DNA of 64,000 nt from Chitinophagales bacterium. GTDB lineage: Bacteria; Bacteroidota; Bacteroidia; Chitinophagales; Chitinophagaceae. Below the pieces are notes generated by a model that saw nothing but the letters and a program-made list of their open reading frames with translations, was not told where the DNA came from and searched no databases. Shown here one piece after another: positions 62,563 to 64,000 of this stretch; the stretch's first letter is position 1; every line of letters begins with the position of its first letter. A program made the translations under genes and the position numbers. Where the stretch lies: contig JANXQO010000007.1 in NCBI GenBank assembly GCA_025353485.1, positions 1 through 64,000 on the forward strand. Reading direction: 5' to 3'.

Positions 62563-62990
62563 AATAGAATTTCTTTTAACTTGTTAGGTAACGGAACTAC
62601 TTTTTTTAATTCATAATCGTAGCAAATCATTGTTGTTTTTGCGTTGGCAATAATAATCTCCTCCTTATTTCTAACTGTAATAAGTTGGTAAAATAATTCA
62701 AAACTTACTTTTGAAATGTTACTACTTCCCATTTTTACCTCAATAATATCTTTATAAAAAGATTCATTTTTAAACTCAACAACCAGGTCAGACATTATTA
62801 ACCCAACTCCTTCAATATTCAATTCTGTAAAATTATGATGTTGTAAAAACTGCATCCTTGCTTCATGAATAATAGCCACCAGCGAGTGATTGCCAACATG
62901 ATCACCATAATTAATGTCTGTAATTCTTACAGGGATCTTTATTGAAATCGCAAGGAATTTTTCAGGAAGATCAATTTTAACTCTTGGCAT
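62559..62990 (-). CDS. Acyl-CoA thioesterase, hot-dog fold (4HBT)
   Basis: A 143-residue protein of the 4-hydroxybenzoyl-CoA thioesterase superfamily. ITDINYGDHVGNHSLVAIIHEARMQF near residue 20 has the catalytic-region pattern with Asp and His, and IIANAKTTMICYDYELKK near residue 115 is the last strand pair. It should hydrolyse acyl-CoA thioesters in the cytoplasm. The acyl specificity cannot be read from sequence. Confidence 0.9.
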   Translation of the reverse strand: MPRVKIDLPEKFLAISIKIPVRITDINYGDHVGNHSLVAIIHEARMQFLQHHNFTELNIEGVGLIMSDLVVEFKNESFYKDIIEVKMGSSNISKVSFELFYQLITVRNKEEIIIANAKTTMICYDYELKKVVPLPNKLKEILF

Positions 62991-63030
62991 TAAAAACTAT
63001 TGGATATAAAAGTAAAAGGAAAATATAAAC

Positions 63031-63684
63031 TTATTTATTATCCTTTAATGATTTGGTAAGTTCTATAATATCTAAAAAATTTCCCGGCGTAGGAGCAAGG
63101 GTATTAGCTTTCATTATCTCCCGCCATTCATTAATTTTTTTATTCCAGATAGGCTTTGAAGCTATTTTTGTTTCGGATGAATCAATAAGGGTTGCCATTT
63201 TGGAAGATATTTTTATCGGTTGCCCCTGCGGCCCTTCAATTGTAATATACCTTGCTGTATTACTTGCAATCATATTGTTATCGTCTGTCTCTTTCTTTAT
63301 TTCCTTGTTTTGTTTTTGATTAATGTTGTCTTTTTCAACTTTATGTTTTGGCGGCAATTCATCATTATTTTTTGCTGTTGTTTTCTCATCAACAGGAACA
63401 GTAATTATTGTAGTAGTTTTTATAACTGTATCGCTTTGTGTTTTATCAGAAGATGTAGTGAATTGTTCATCCGCAGATTTTGACGATCTGTTAGTGAAAA
63501 AGAGCAAACAAAATAGTATGATTGCAACAGAAGCTGCAGCAATGTAATAAAAAGTTTTATTCTTCTTTTTAGCTATAGGAATAACCTTTGCTTCATTGCT
63601 GCCTAATTCAGCAGCAATAGCCTCCCACACTCCACCAGGTGGAGTGGTTTCATAATTGTACATTTTATTTTTTACATCATCCAT
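63031..63684 (-). CDS. Putative anti-sigma factor (single-span membrane protein)
   Basis: A 217-residue protein. The N-terminal cytoplasmic part (MYNYETTPPGGVWEAIAAEL) resembles the start of many Bacteroidota anti-sigma proteins. One membrane helix lies near residues 46-65 (TFYYIAAASVAIILFCLLFF), followed by a low-complexity Lys/Asp/Thr-rich periplasmic region and a short C-terminal helix. The gene follows the sigma-70 gene by 2 bp in the same direction, the usual arrangement for an ECF sigma factor and its regulator. It lacks a recognised FecR domain. Confidence 0.75.
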   Translation of the reverse strand: MDDVKNKMYNYETTPPGGVWEAIAAELGSNEAKVIPIAKKKNKTFYYIAAASVAIILFCLLFFTNRSSKSADEQFTTSSDKTQSDTVIKTTTIITVPVDEKTTAKNNDELPPKHKVEKDNINQKQNKEIKKETDDNNMIASNTARYITIEGPQGQPIKISSKMATLIDSSETKIASKPIWNKKINEWREIMKANTLAPTPGNFLDIIELTKSLKDNK

Positions 63685-63686
63685 AT

Positions 63687-64000
63687 CTAAGGATTCATAG
63701 CATCATTGCCTGTTTTATTAAATCTGTCCTGCACCATTTTTTTTAATACCATTTTTGCTCTTGCTAATTGGGATTTACTCGTGCCTTCATTTATACCAAG
63801 TATATCGCCAATTTCTTTATGGGAATATCCTTCAATAACATGCATATTAAAAACTGCTTTGTAGCCCGGCGATAATTGATGTATCATTTTCATAATATCT
63901 TTTTCTGCAAGGTTATCCAGCACATTCCATTCTTTGTCTTCCATTGTTCTCTCCTGCGTTTCTGTAACATCCTGCAAATGCACTTTTTTTCTAAAATGTT
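63687..64000 (-). CDS. RNA polymerase sigma factor, ECF type (5' end outside window)
   Basis: Partial gene: only the C-terminal roughly 100 residues lie in the window. The frame stays open to the window edge (HFRKK precedes the GTG used by the ORF track), so that GTG is not the start. The visible part is region 4: DIMKMIHQLSPGYKAVFNMHVIEG, then SHKEIGDILGINEGTSKSQLARAK, a helix-turn-helix that reads the -35 (-33) element. The preceding region between 2 and 4 reads TETQERTMEDKEW. The gene is followed after 2 bp by the putative anti-sigma gene. Confidence 0.93.
   Translation of the reverse strand, partial: HFRKKVHLQDVTETQERTMEDKEWNVLDNLAEKDIMKMIHQLSPGYKAVFNMHVIEGYSHKEIGDILGINEGTSKSQLARAKMVLKKMVQDRFNKTGNDAMNP

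Noticed and set aside
63687-63983. Complete 98-residue sigma-like protein starting with GTG
   Set aside because: The frame remains open to the window edge and region 2 is missing, so this is the C-terminal part of a longer sigma factor.

Overview
The window comes from a low-GC member of the Bacteroidota, most likely the family Chitinophagaceae or a close relative. The evidence is a pair of SusC/SusD-type outer-membrane uptake loci, several type IX secretion system (T9SS) pieces, lipoproteins with Bacteroidota-type lipoboxes, and promoters of the form TTG-N19-TAnnTTTG. The T9SS pieces are a PorE-like OmpA protein, a PorP/SprF protein, one cargo with a type B sorting domain and one stand-alone type A sorting domain. 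No rRNA, tRNA, CRISPR array, prophage or transposase gene was seen. Most of the window is core chromosome.

Layout. Bases 1-9500 hold a GlcD-like FAD oxidase, a small outer-membrane protein, a large M14 carboxypeptidase, a repeat-rich gap of about 480 bp, a DUF4337 protein, a membrane protein with acyl-carrier-like segments, a LOG-family enzyme, a sodium:solute symporter and an O-methyltransferase. Bases 9500-17100 hold a GH73/LysM murein hydrolase, hpt, a VWA protein, dnaJ-grpE, a minimal T9SS sorting-domain protein, a peroxiredoxin and small proteins. Bases 17100-26500 hold a barrel protein with an HEFRH metallopeptidase motif, a 1602-residue PKD-repeat T9SS cargo and its PorP/SprF partner. 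Bases 26500-41200 hold prmC, exbD/exbB, a cupin, an SPFH protein, a TrmH-type methyltransferase, pepT, dprA, a PorE-like protein, queE, folD and a two-gene outer-membrane unit. Bases 41200-53400 hold two consecutive paralogous operons, each susC-susD-lipoprotein. Bases 53400-64000 hold a DUF3467 protein, radC, prs, rplY, yidC, a GLPGLI-like protein, a TPR protein, a ComA-like phosphosulfolactate synthase next to aroE, a thioesterase, and an anti-sigma/sigma pair whose sigma gene runs off the end.

How the genes work together. The PKD cargo and PorP/SprF protein form the usual T9SS cargo/anchor pair, and the PorE-like protein could tie the same machine to peptidoglycan. ExbB/ExbD would energise TonB-dependent uptake through the two SusC porins. 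GrpE and DnaJ are DnaK co-chaperones in one transcription unit. YidC inserts membrane proteins.

The most unusual signal is not a gene system but a dense set of short dispersed repeats that have entered genes. One family encodes the signal peptide of the PorE-like protein and an in-frame stretch of about 40 residues in PrmC. A 16-bp palindrome encodes the same residues, PDSYR, in GrpE and AroE. A G/C-rich palindrome adds residues to QueE and FolD and supplies the stop codon of PepT. At three loci (M14 peptidase, prmC, pepT) a piece of a gene end is echoed a short distance away across a repeat, as if insertions or tandem duplications copied the gene end and kept the gene intact. These are direct sequence observations; the mechanism is inferred.
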